Part shown: positions 44,389 through 52,729 of the stretch, one piece after another
How the letters are laid out: every line of letters begins with the position of its first letter
Numbering within the stretch: position 1 is the stretch's first letter
Source: Faecalicatena_A orotica
Lineage (GTDB): Bacteria > Bacillota > Clostridia > Lachnospirales > Lachnospiraceae
Assembly (NCBI RefSeq): GCF_040545875.1
Contig: NZ_JBEPMR010000004.1
Length of the DNA: 64,000 bases
Direction: 5' to 3' (one strand)
Notes under the pieces: model-generated
What the model saw: the letters and a program-made list of their open reading frames with translations, nothing else
What the model was told of the DNA's origin: nothing
Databases searched by the model: none
Program-made: the position numbers and the translations under genes

Positions 44389-44616
44389 ATGTTGACTTTT
44401 GAAAAAGTGTTAGAAGTTTTTACTGACCAGCTCCGTAAAGACCAGCTTTATGAGATGGTGCAGACCAGCCACGGTTATACATTGGTGGCATGGGAGGAAA
44501 ACCGAAGCCAGTGGTACAGCGTAGAGATACAGAAAACGCCCGCCGACCTGTTGACAGCGCTGCTGGATATTTATGCTAACTTTCTGGAAGATGAAATCAC
44601 AAAAAATGAAAGGTAA
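44389..44616 (+). CDS. Small mobile-element protein, probably C-terminally truncated
   Basis: 75 residues (MLTFEKVLEVFTDQL...), a type of short protein often found beside TnpV in clostridial elements; function unknown. After the TAA at 44614 the same frame continues with LTPEEEKEIKVKCGLLQAQ to a second stop at 44686, which looks like former coding sequence. The stop may therefore be a nonsense mutation. It starts 2 bp after the TnpV stop. Confidence 0.55.
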   Translation: MLTFEKVLEVFTDQLRKDQLYEMVQTSHGYTLVAWEENRSQWYSVEIQKTPADLLTALLDIYANFLEDEITKNER

Positions 44617-44824
44617 TTAACACCGGAAGAAGAAAAAGAAATCAAAGTGAAATGCGGATTGCTGCAAGCACAGTGCGAAACAGAATAACTGCCAAGGAGA
44701 AACGGAGGCTTCACTTGTGGAGCTACCGTTTCTCTGGCTTCATGGATCCTTTTGGTGGTAACAGGTTTGATTTTCAAATCTTCGTTGTCATATTAAAAAA
44801 TTGTTGAAAGTTTTGATATGGATA

Positions 44825-44880
44825 TTGACAACCCCCTTTATTTGCCGTATCATATAACAGTGTTATATAGCAGTGCTATA
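44825..44880 (+). promoter_or_regulatory. TetR gene promoter with twin palindromic operator
   Basis: Perfect TTGACA (44825-44830), 17 bp, TATCAT (44848-44853). Two palindromes follow: TATAACAGTGTTATA (44853-44867) and TATAGCAGTGCTATA (44866-44880), centres 13 bp apart, consensus TATARCAGTGYTATA. They cover the transcription start, as expected for autorepression by the TetR protein. Confidence 0.85.
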
Positions 44881-44895
44881 AGAGGGGATGAGTTA

Positions 44896-45513
44896 ATGAA
44901 TGAAGTGGAACAGACAACATTAAATCTAATTCTTTCAGCCGCCATGCAGGAATTTCTTGAAAAAGGTTTCAAATCCGCTTCCTTGCGAAATATTGTCAAA
45001 ACAGCGAGGGTCACAACGGGCGCGTTCTATGGTTACTATCACAGCAAGGAAGATTTATTTGAAGCACTGGTAGGTGAACAGTACGACTTTCTTTTGAACT
45101 GCTTCTGCAAGGCTCAGAAAGAATTTGCTGAAATCCCACCAGAAGAACAGCCAAACAATCTTACCGACGTTTCCGGCGAGTGTATGTACGAAATGCTTTT
45201 GTATGCCTATGAACATTTGAATGAATTTAAGCTCATTCTTTGCTGTTCAGAGGGGACGCGTTTTTCCAAACTGATTGATGAAATGGTAGAGGTAGAAACA
45301 AAAGGAACGCATGATTATTTGGCGGTGCTTGATGAGTTAGGCAGACCATCGCCGCCTATTGATGAACGGTTAGAGCATATATTGATTACCGGAATGTTTA
45401 ATACATTTTTTGAGTTGATTATACATGAAATGCCGATTGAAGAAGCAAAGCATTATCTAAAAGAAATGAGAGCTTTTTACACCGCCGGGTGGATGAAAAT
45501 TATGGGGCAATAA
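44896..45513 (+). CDS. TetR/AcrR-family repressor
   Basis: 205 residues from ATG 44896, which follows AGAGGGGATGAGTTA; the frame upstream contains the promoter. The N-terminal helix-turn-helix region is AAMQEFLEKGFKSASLRNIV and TTGAFYGYYHSKEDLFEALV. The rest is a helical ligand-binding domain. It precedes two ABC exporter genes by 108 bp and probably represses itself and them until a toxic ligand binds. Confidence 0.93.
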   Translation: MNEVEQTTLNLILSAAMQEFLEKGFKSASLRNIVKTARVTTGAFYGYYHSKEDLFEALVGEQYDFLLNCFCKAQKEFAEIPPEEQPNNLTDVSGECMYEMLLYAYEHLNEFKLILCCSEGTRFSKLIDEMVEVETKGTHDYLAVLDELGRPSPPIDERLEHILITGMFNTFFELIIHEMPIEEAKHYLKEMRAFYTAGWMKIMGQ

Positions 45514-45535
45514 GCCCTATAATTTTTACAGATAA

Positions 45536-45551
45536 GTTAGTAACGACTAAC
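45536..45551 (+). promoter_or_regulatory. Palindrome upstream of the ABC exporter genes
   Basis: GTTAGT-AACG-ACTAAC, midway between tetR and the first ABC gene. It differs from the tetR operator, so it may be a binding site for another factor or a small hairpin. Confidence 0.3.
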
Positions 45552-45621
45552 TCGTTGCAGTGGATATTCGAGAACGCATATTACGTTTTCATATCATAAA
45601 TTATTTTAAGGAGGTTTTTTA

Positions 45622-47397
45622 ATGAAAAAGCAATCTAATCTATCAAGATTGATGGAGTATGCCGAGAAACATAAGATATTAACCTATCTTTCTTGGGTAC
45701 TGTCCGTAACGAGTGCGCTGTTGGCTCTTGTGCCTTTTGGGTACATATGGCTTATCATTCACGACATACTGGAGGTTTCCCCTGAATTTCCACAGGCGGG
45801 GAATGTCACACGCTATGGCTGGTCTGCTGTATTGTTTGCGGTTATATCTGTTGTGGTTTATATATCCGCCTTGATGTGCTCGCACATCAGCGCGTTCCGG
45901 GTGGCCGCGAATATCCGAAAAGAACTTATGCGGCATATCACAACCCTGCCGCTTGGAGTGACGGAAAAGTATGGAAGCGGGAAGCTGCGACGGATCGTAA
46001 ATAGTTCCAGTGCCGCTACCGAAACGTATCTTGCACATAGGCTACCCGACAAAGCGGGGGCGATTGCCACACCAATAGGACTGCTCTTTTTACTGCTCGC
46101 GTTTGATTGGCGGTTGGGACTTCTAAGCCTTGTTCCCGTTGCGCTTGGCTTTCTGATTATGATGAAAATGACCGGAAAAGATATGGCGCAGAGAATGGAG
46201 CAGTATCAAAATTCGCTTTCCGATATGTCAAATGAAGCCGTTGAATATGTAAGGGGCATACCCGTCGTAAAAACTTTTGGGCAGACAATTTTCTCTTTCA
46301 AACGCTTCAAAGACTCGATTGATAATTATGAAAAATGGGTAATCGCATACACAAAAGCATTAAGGCTCCCTATGATGTTTTATACAACCGCAATCAATGG
46401 TGTATTTGCCTTTCTAATCGCCGGAGGTATTCTCTTTACAAGGGGCGGAGTAACAAATGAGTTGTTGCTGAATCTTATTTTCTACATTGTAATTACGCCT
46501 GTTATCGGTACGACACTCACTAAAATCATGTTTATGAGCGAGGACGCACTGATTGTAAGTGACGCAATAAACAGGATTGATGAAGTGCTGTACGAGAAGC
46601 CACTGTCTGAAAGCCCAGTGAACAATATACCGTCTGATTATTCGATCGCATTAGAACACGTTACTTACAGCTATGATGGGGAGAAAAAAGCACTCAATGA
46701 TGTATCTATGCGGATCAAGCAGGGAGAGACAATCGCATTAGTTGGAGCATCCGGCGGCGGCAAGACGACACTTGCAAATATCGTGACAAGATTTTTTGAC
46801 CCAGTGGAGGGGCGCGTACTGATAGGAAATATGGACATACGCGATATTCCGAAAGAAACACTGATGAATAAAGTGTCTTTTGTATTTCAAAACAGCCGCC
46901 TGATTAAAGCGTCTATATTAGAAAATGTGCGTTTGGCAAAGCCGGGAGCGACACGCGAAGAAATCACCCATGCTTTGAAAGCTGCACAGTGCCTGGATAT
47001 TATTGAAAAGTTACCGAACGGCATAGATACCGTTGTTGGAACAAATGGGGTGTACCTGTCAGGCGGCGAACAGCAGCGAATAGCGATTGCCCGCGCCATT
47101 TTGAAAAACGCACCTATCCTCATTCTTGATGAGGCGACGGCATTTGCCGACCCTGACAACGAGGTACTGATCCAGCAGGCATTATCTGCTCTTTCAAAAG
47201 GGAAAACAGTTATTATGATTGCACACAGGCTGTCGTCAATCACAGACACAGACTGCATTTATGTACTGCAAGACGGCAAAATTGCCGAAAGCGGCACACA
47301 TAGCAAACTGATAGAGAGAAACGGCATATTCACGCGTATGTGGAAGAATTATTCCGAAGCGGCAGAATGGAGAATTGCAAAGGAGGCAAAAGCATGA
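45622..47397 (+). CDS. ABC exporter half-transporter, first subunit
   Basis: 591 residues. Six-helix ABC exporter membrane domain (1-320), then an ATPase: Walker A GASGGGKT, signature LSGGEQQRIAIARA, Walker B ILILDEATAFAD, switch AHRLSS. The residue after the Walker B Glu-Ala-Thr is followed by FAD in place of the common SLD. AAGGAGGTTTTTTA precedes the ATG. It overlaps the next gene by 4 bp (ATGA), so the two form a heterodimeric exporter, likely for a drug or peptide. Confidence 0.93.
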   Translation: MKKQSNLSRLMEYAEKHKILTYLSWVLSVTSALLALVPFGYIWLIIHDILEVSPEFPQAGNVTRYGWSAVLFAVISVVVYISALMCSHISAFRVAANIRKELMRHITTLPLGVTEKYGSGKLRRIVNSSSAATETYLAHRLPDKAGAIATPIGLLFLLLAFDWRLGLLSLVPVALGFLIMMKMTGKDMAQRMEQYQNSLSDMSNEAVEYVRGIPVVKTFGQTIFSFKRFKDSIDNYEKWVIAYTKALRLPMMFYTTAINGVFAFLIAGGILFTRGGVTNELLLNLIFYIVITPVIGTTLTKIMFMSEDALIVSDAINRIDEVLYEKPLSESPVNNIPSDYSIALEHVTYSYDGEKKALNDVSMRIKQGETIALVGASGGGKTTLANIVTRFFDPVEGRVLIGNMDIRDIPKETLMNKVSFVFQNSRLIKASILENVRLAKPGATREEITHALKAAQCLDIIEKLPNGIDTVVGTNGVYLSGGEQQRIAIARAILKNAPILILDEATAFADPDNEVLIQQALSALSKGKTVIMIAHRLSSITDTDCIYVLQDGKIAESGTHSKLIERNGIFTRMWKNYSEAAEWRIAKEAKA

Positions 47398-49124
47398 TTA
47401 AGACATTGCAAAGACGCTTTGCGTTATCAAAAGAGGGGGCCGTCGATTTAATAAAAGGGTGTATTGCCTGCGTTGCACAGGATATATCTTTTATGTTTCC
47501 TGTTGGGCTTCTGTATTACTTTGTCATGGATACTATGAATGGCGGTGTGAGTGAAAATCGCATAGCTTTTTATGTAGTTGGCGCTTTGGTTTGCTTATGC
47601 CTTATCTTTATCGCGACTTGGTTTCAATATAACACTACTTATTTAGCAACCTATGTGGAAAGTGGGGTAAGGCGTATTTCCTTAGCCGAGCAGCTCCGAA
47701 AAATCCCGTTATCCTTTTTTGGCAAAAAAGACCTTGCCGATTTGACAAATTCTATTATGGGAGACTGTGCAACACTTGAAACAGCATTTTCCCATTATGT
47801 CCCCGCCTTAGCAGGCTCCATTATTTCAACAACGCTGATCGCGATCTGCCTTTTTGTTTACGATTGGCGTATGGCTCTTGCGGCGGTTTGGGTTTTGCCG
47901 ATTGCATTTGCAATCACATTCTTTTCAGCCCGCATACAAGGATATTTTAACCGTAAATCCGTAGCCGCAAATGTCGCTCTTGAAAGCGGTGTGCAGGAGT
48001 GCATTGAGAGTTTGCAGGACTTAAAAGCCAATAATGCGGAAGAGAGTTATCTGAAAGGACTCGGCAGAAAGATTGATTATGTAGAAAAGCGGCACATTAT
48101 TTCAGAACTTGGAACAGCCCTTTTTGTTGTCTCGTCCACGCTAATATTAAAGTTTGGAATTGCCACGGTTGCGCTTGTAGGTTCAGCTCTGCTCATTCGC
48201 GGGGAGATTGATATTCCGCTGTTCTTTATGTTTTTACTTGTCGCTTCAAGGCTGTATGCTCCACTTGAAGGCGCATTGCAAAATCTTGCGGCGGTGATTT
48301 CTACCAAAACAAACATAGACCGCATGAATGAAATCCTTGATCACCCAATTCAGACAGGCAGCCGCCGGGTAACTAATAAAGGCTATGATATTGTTTTCGA
48401 CCATGTGGGCTTCGCTTACAATACCGGGGAAACCGTATTGAAGGATGTCTCTTTAATTGCAAAACAAGGGGAAGTTACCGCATTGGTCGGTCCGTCCGGC
48501 GGCGGCAAAACGACGGTGTCGCGCCTTGCGGCAAGATTTTGGGATATAACCAAAGGCAAAATCACTGTCGGCGGTATGGATATATCGAAGATAGAACCGG
48601 AAACATTATTGTCGCTGTACTCCATTGTTTTTCAAGATGTGACGCTGTTTAACAATACAATCATGGAGAATATCAGAATAGGCAGAAAAGACGCGACAGA
48701 TGAAGAAGTGATTGCGGCGGCAAAGTTGGCTAATTGTGAAGAATTTGCAGTAAAGCTCCCGGACGGTTACAACAGTATGATTGGTGAAAATGGTTGTGAA
48801 TTGTCCGGCGGAGAAAGGCAGCGTATTTCAATCGCCCGCGCTTTTCTCAAAAATTCCCCTATCATTTTACTGGACGAAGCAACGGCAAGCCTTGATGTGG
48901 AAAATGAAACACTGATACAAGCTGCTTTGTCAAGGCTGATACAGGATAAGACCGTGCTTGTTATTGCTCACCGTATGCGTACTGTCAGCGGTGCGGATAA
49001 AGTGGTTGTGCTTTCGGACGGTTGCGTTGCAGAGCAAGGTGCACCAAAGCAACTGATGAATACAGGCAAGATTTATCCACACATGATAAAGTTACAAATG
49101 ATTAGCCAGGACTGGGGTATTTAG
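47394..49124 (+). CDS. ABC exporter half-transporter, second subunit
   Basis: 576 residues from ATG 47394 (AAAGGAGGCAAAAGC). Membrane domain with six helices, then ATPase with GPSGGGKT, LSGGERQRISIARA, IILLDEATASLD and AHRMRT, all canonical. Pairs with the product at 45622. Regulated probably by the upstream TetR protein. Confidence 0.93.
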   Translation: MIKTLQRRFALSKEGAVDLIKGCIACVAQDISFMFPVGLLYYFVMDTMNGGVSENRIAFYVVGALVCLCLIFIATWFQYNTTYLATYVESGVRRISLAEQLRKIPLSFFGKKDLADLTNSIMGDCATLETAFSHYVPALAGSIISTTLIAICLFVYDWRMALAAVWVLPIAFAITFFSARIQGYFNRKSVAANVALESGVQECIESLQDLKANNAEESYLKGLGRKIDYVEKRHIISELGTALFVVSSTLILKFGIATVALVGSALLIRGEIDIPLFFMFLLVASRLYAPLEGALQNLAAVISTKTNIDRMNEILDHPIQTGSRRVTNKGYDIVFDHVGFAYNTGETVLKDVSLIAKQGEVTALVGPSGGGKTTVSRLAARFWDITKGKITVGGMDISKIEPETLLSLYSIVFQDVTLFNNTIMENIRIGRKDATDEEVIAAAKLANCEEFAVKLPDGYNSMIGENGCELSGGERQRISIARAFLKNSPIILLDEATASLDVENETLIQAALSRLIQDKTVLVIAHRMRTVSGADKVVVLSDGCVAEQGAPKQLMNTGKIYPHMIKLQMISQDWGI

Positions 49125-49207
49125 TATGGATACTGAATGGTAATCAAAGAGCCAGGCGCAGAGCCGATAACCTACGAGAATATATCTCACGGTTACCGAC
49201 TCTGCTT

Positions 49208-49591
49208 TTGCATAGGGCTTATGAAATGCGGATTGGCACCGACGGCTTTGAAAAATCAAGGCAGCTTTTTCTATGCGGCCACAGGAGGGCCGGACACTTC
49301 TCATTTCCAGCCGGTCAACTTACCGAGGGGCGGCAGCCCTACCGGGAAACACCGGAGGAACAAGTCTGCCACATGGAAACACTGGACGAGCTGCTTTCGG
49401 TATTGGAGAGCTGCACCGAGGCCCAGCGGCGGCGGTTCCTGCTCTACGCGCTGGACGGTTTGAGTTATGAGCAAATCGGCCAGCTTTGTGGCTGCTCAAA
49501 AAACGCTGCTTTCCAGAGCGTTGAAGCTGTCCGAAAAAAATTCAAAAAACTTTTAGGAAAGTACATGGACGATATGCCATTTTCAGTCTAA
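49208..49591 (+). CDS. Sigma-70 region 4-like protein of mobile-element type
   Basis: 127 residues. The C-terminal half is a sigma region 4 helix-turn-helix (TEAQRRRFLLYALDGLSYEQ, IGQLCGCSKNAAFQSVEAV). The N-terminal GTDGFEKSRQLFLCGHRRAG is shared with sigma-like proteins of integrative elements. The first residues may be chimeric, because the homologous part begins at about residue 6 with no good ribosome site before ATG 49208. Its possible targets are absent from this degraded island. Confidence 0.6.
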   Translation: MHRAYEMRIGTDGFEKSRQLFLCGHRRAGHFSFPAGQLTEGRQPYRETPEEQVCHMETLDELLSVLESCTEAQRRRFLLYALDGLSYEQIGQLCGCSKNAAFQSVEAVRKKFKKLLGKYMDDMPFSV

Positions 49592-49732
49592 CCAAGTGAG
49601 GGATAGTATATACCATCACCGAGAGGGACAAGCAGTTTCGTGCTGCCTGTCCCTCTCCCGTCTGCCGGGAGCCGGAGAAGTCGCCGCAAAATCCGCGAAA
49701 TCCGGGGACGCACCATAGCTCCCTTGTTTACA

Positions 49733-50237
49733 AGGGCGCTTATTGTTCTTGGCTACCGGGTGCAATCACAGATTCCGACACGATTTCGCAGATGGGCAAC
49801 AGACAGGCTTCACGAATATATACAAAAAGGGTTTGCAATGGATGATGAACGCTTGAAGCAAGGCGGCTCCCGATATTTCAGGGAACTGTTGCAGCGTATT
49901 CGGGATATTCGTTCATCAGAACTTAACTTTTATCAGCAGGTAACGGATATTTATGCAACTGCAACGGTTAAACCTACTTGTATCGCAGTTTCTTGATTTT
50001 GCAGAACTTCAGGCTTTAGAACAGATACCAATGTCAATGAAGGACTGGATTAATGCTTTAGATAATCAAATTATATCAAATAAGAGGAAATTGCTCGAAG
50101 GAAAAGGAAATATATCTCATAAGCAGGCAGTAGAAAAGGCCGAAAAGGAATTTGAAATATATAGGGCAAGAGAAATGAAGCCGATTGAAAGTGATTTTGA
50201 TAGAGCATTAAAACTATTGAACGACTCTCTGATGTAA
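49733..50237 (+). pseudogene. rhuM-family gene with internal deletion
   Basis: An N-terminal piece (ALIVLGYRVQSQIPTRFRRW, DRLHEYIQKGFAMDDERLKQ, SRYFRELLQRIRDIRSSELN) breaks off after DIYATA. Then, in another frame, the C-terminal piece follows (RLNLLVSQFLDFAELQALEQ, KDWINALDNQ, AVEKAEKEFEIYRARE). About 100 central residues expected for RhuM are gone. The 5' part is fused to unrelated sequence near 49640-49730. Confidence 0.75.
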
Positions 50238-50286
50238 TCCTTCAGCAATTTACCGAAGATTCATATGGCTTCAGTCCCTTTTTAAA

Positions 50287-50358
50287 CTCCCCGAGTTGGG
50301 TTTGAACCAACGACCCTTCGGTTAACAGCCGAATGCTCTACCACTGAGCTATCGAGGA
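50287..50358 (-). tRNA. tRNA-Asn (GTT), second copy
   Basis: 72 nt, identical to the gene at 21142 except TTCAAAC in place of TTCGAAC in the T loop. The 3' end faces the accessory island. Confidence 0.94.
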
Positions 50359-50365
50359 TTATGAA

Positions 50366-50385
50366 GCTCCCTCAGGGAGCCTTTT
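50366..50385 (+). terminator. Short terminator hairpin
   Basis: GCTCCC-TCA-GGGAGC followed by CTTTTT on the plus strand, right behind the tRNA-Asn 5' end. Confidence 0.6.
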
Positions 50386-50423
50386 TCTATTATATGCTGT
50401 TTTTATTATTTTATTCCATCTAT

Positions 50424-51242
50424 TTAAAACTTCAGCAGTTTCTGAAGCAATATATTTTTATCATACAAAAATGTCAGGATCTGGCTGCTCTCGATCATAT
50501 CAAAGCACTGCTTTCCGACAGTGCTGGTATAGACGAGTGTCAGGATCAGGAACCCGAGCCACACAATTAAGAGCGCTATAAAGATGCCCAGCAGTGCCCC
50601 CGCAAAACGGTTCAGGAGTCCTACAACCGGGAGTTCCCCGATGATATCCACCGCGGCCATCAACGCTTTTACGATGATGACGGCAAGCAGAAATGTAACC
50701 AGAAATGATATGATTTTGATTACCATTCTGGAGATATAGGATGCTACATATTCCGGGAAACTGGCCACGCTCAGTTCATTATAAATGGCTGAATTATTAT
50801 TTTCCAGAATTGTATTCTTCATAAAAGTGGGGAGCGTGGATTCTTCAATCATCTTAATCTGGATGTCCTTCGGAATCTCCCCTATGACTTTCAGGACATC
50901 CTGCGCCGTGATCCCCAGACGGTCCCAGTCCAGGTCATTCAAACCGGCCAGCTGATCATCGCTTAAGCCTGCCAGCGGTGTCCCGCTTAAATCAACCTTT
51001 GCCAGCTCCTGAGTGGAAATCTCCGGCATAAAGGCTTCTATACATTTAGTCTCTATCATATCGTCGATCGGTGTATACTTTGTCAGTGCCTGTGCCACAT
51101 AGGGGTTCAGCACGATCATAAGCACAATCGTAAGCACAGTAGAAAGGAGAGAGAGCCCTATCCGGAAAAAGCCCCTCACGAATCCAACTACTATGCAGAT
51201 CAGAAATATCACTCCTACAATTATTAATAACCAGTTATTCAT
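50424..51242 (-). CDS. CvpA-family membrane protein
   Basis: 272 residues. Hydrophobic helices at about 3-25, 28-50, 175-200 and 215-240; the pattern IVVGFVRGFFRIGLSLLS near the start is typical of CvpA (colicin V production) proteins. A ~120-residue soluble insert lies between helices 2 and 3. The molecular role in Firmicutes is unclear. It lies 8 bp after the DUF5711 gene. Confidence 0.8.
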   Translation of the reverse strand: MNNWLLIIVGVIFLICIVVGFVRGFFRIGLSLLSTVLTIVLMIVLNPYVAQALTKYTPIDDMIETKCIEAFMPEISTQELAKVDLSGTPLAGLSDDQLAGLNDLDWDRLGITAQDVLKVIGEIPKDIQIKMIEESTLPTFMKNTILENNNSAIYNELSVASFPEYVASYISRMVIKIISFLVTFLLAVIIVKALMAAVDIIGELPVVGLLNRFAGALLGIFIALLIVWLGFLILTLVYTSTVGKQCFDMIESSQILTFLYDKNILLQKLLKF

Positions 51243-51250
51243 ATTTTCTC

Positions 51251-52444
51251 CTATTTCGTCAAATAAACTATTCTCAGTTCATTGGCGCTTATCACCAGGT
51301 ATCTGTTCACCCCTCTGGAAGGAATGACTTCCAGCGCTTCTGCCTTCAGGTCCCCTTTGAATCTCAGGACACCATTTTTCGTAATGATGCAGCATTTGGA
51401 ACCGGCAAACATGATAATCTCATCTTTTACCATTTTTATATTGCTGTATTCTCCGGTAAACGCCTTGTTCATGATCTGTTTGCCGGACTTGTTGTAAAGC
51501 CGGGCCTCGTATCCTGATTTTCCTTTATTGAGGAGGACGAAGCCGATATATTTATCCGTGTGGAACACACTTTTAATTTCCTGATTCAGTTTTACTTCCT
51601 TTTTCTTCTGAGGCGCATCTTTGCCTTCATATACGATGAAGGAGCTGTCGCTGACTGCTACGGATGTGGCGTCATCCATAAAGTACACCTCCGGGATAAT
51701 CTTCCCGTCATATTCTTCCATACTTACCTGATTGTCCGTCTTAGCTTTTCCTGCCTCCCCGAAATTATAGAATGCAACTCTGGACTTGAGTGCACCGTCT
51801 TTCGTGAACAAGTAGGATACTGCCAGCGTCGTGCCATCCCGTGACATGTCCAGCGCTAAGGGATAACCTGTGCTGTTAACAGTAACCTGATGTTCCACCA
51901 GGATATTTCCCGTGGCATCGTAAGATACAATCATCGGTGAGCTTTCATTTTTCAAAATAACACTTACAATTCCCTGATCCGATACTGACATCTTTTCTAT
52001 CGGAAGAGTCGTCTCTATCTCACCTTTTAGACCTTCCTCTGTGAATACGAGGATTGAATTCCCGCCGCTGTCCGCGACGGCGAATGTGTTTTCATTTACA
52101 TCAATGGCAGGATTCTGCATCTGACACGGCTGAATCCACTGTTCTTCGTTCTTTTTGTTAAGGAATACCACTCCGTCCCGACTATAACGGACGATTCCGT
52201 CTGCAAACTGGGCATATCTGTTCGTATCGGATGTCTCATCCTCATAATTCGCCGCCTCACGGACTTTCGTGTAAGACTGGTTTTTTACGAGCAGATATGT
52301 ACCGCCTATTATCATAATTGCCAGAATAATCGTGATGCCCCACTTTTTAGCCCTGGCCCGCTTTCGCTTTCTGGCTGCTTTTTTTAGCTTCTCCAAATTC
52401 GCAGGCTCGGCGAGCTTTATATTTGGATTTTTCTTTTGCTTCAT
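51251..52444 (-). CDS. DUF5711-family membrane-anchored propeller-like protein
   Basis: 397 residues. A strongly basic N-terminus (ARKRKRARAKKW), one membrane helix (ITIILAIMIIGGTYLLV), then an extracellular beta-rich part with repeated strand-turn units (VFTEEGLKGEIETTLPIEKM, SYDATGNILVE) that looks like a beta-propeller. The family is common in Lachnospiraceae; function is unknown. Likely co-transcribed with cvpA. Confidence 0.8.
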   Translation of the reverse strand: MKQKKNPNIKLAEPANLEKLKKAARKRKRARAKKWGITIILAIMIIGGTYLLVKNQSYTKVREAANYEDETSDTNRYAQFADGIVRYSRDGVVFLNKKNEEQWIQPCQMQNPAIDVNENTFAVADSGGNSILVFTEEGLKGEIETTLPIEKMSVSDQGIVSVILKNESSPMIVSYDATGNILVEHQVTVNSTGYPLALDMSRDGTTLAVSYLFTKDGALKSRVAFYNFGEAGKAKTDNQVSMEEYDGKIIPEVYFMDDATSVAVSDSSFIVYEGKDAPQKKKEVKLNQEIKSVFHTDKYIGFVLLNKGKSGYEARLYNKSGKQIMNKAFTGEYSNIKMVKDEIIMFAGSKCCIITKNGVLRFKGDLKAEALEVIPSRGVNRYLVISANELRIVYLTK

Positions 52445-52485
52445 CTTGTTCCCCTTATTGCCGTCAATTCGTCTTATCCAAGGAT

Positions 52486-52720
52486 TATACCATAAATACT
52501 AAACTCGTTAAGCACCTCGTTAAGTATTTAGGTATGCATTTACACTAAGCTCGGCAAAACCTCGCTAAGTATTAATAGTATACCATGTACACTAGATTCA
52601 AAAGGACCTCATCAAGTGTTCAGGTATGCATTTACACTAAGCTCGGCAAAACCTCGCTAAGTGTAAATAGTATATCATAAATACTAAACTCGTGAAAGAC
52701 TCATGAAGAATTTAAGGATA
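52486..52720. repeat. Array of five imperfect palindromes with ~46 bp period
   Basis: Five units, each of the form TACC..AAATACT-AA-CTCG...CCTCG.TAAGTATT..GGTA, follow each other. The ACT that ends each left arm falls at 52500, 52546, 52593, 52638 and 52685, so spacing is 45-47 bp. Units 2 and 4 are almost identical (TTTACACTAAGCTCGGCAAA). The linkers TAGTATACC and GGTATGCA are themselves complementary. It fills the 285 bp between two minus-strand genes; no ORF is present. Confidence 0.85.
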
Positions 52721-52729
52721 TGTTAAGGA

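Noticed and set aside
52486..52720. CRISPR array
   Set aside because: Units are imperfect palindromes without unique spacers of constant length, and no cas genes are nearby.
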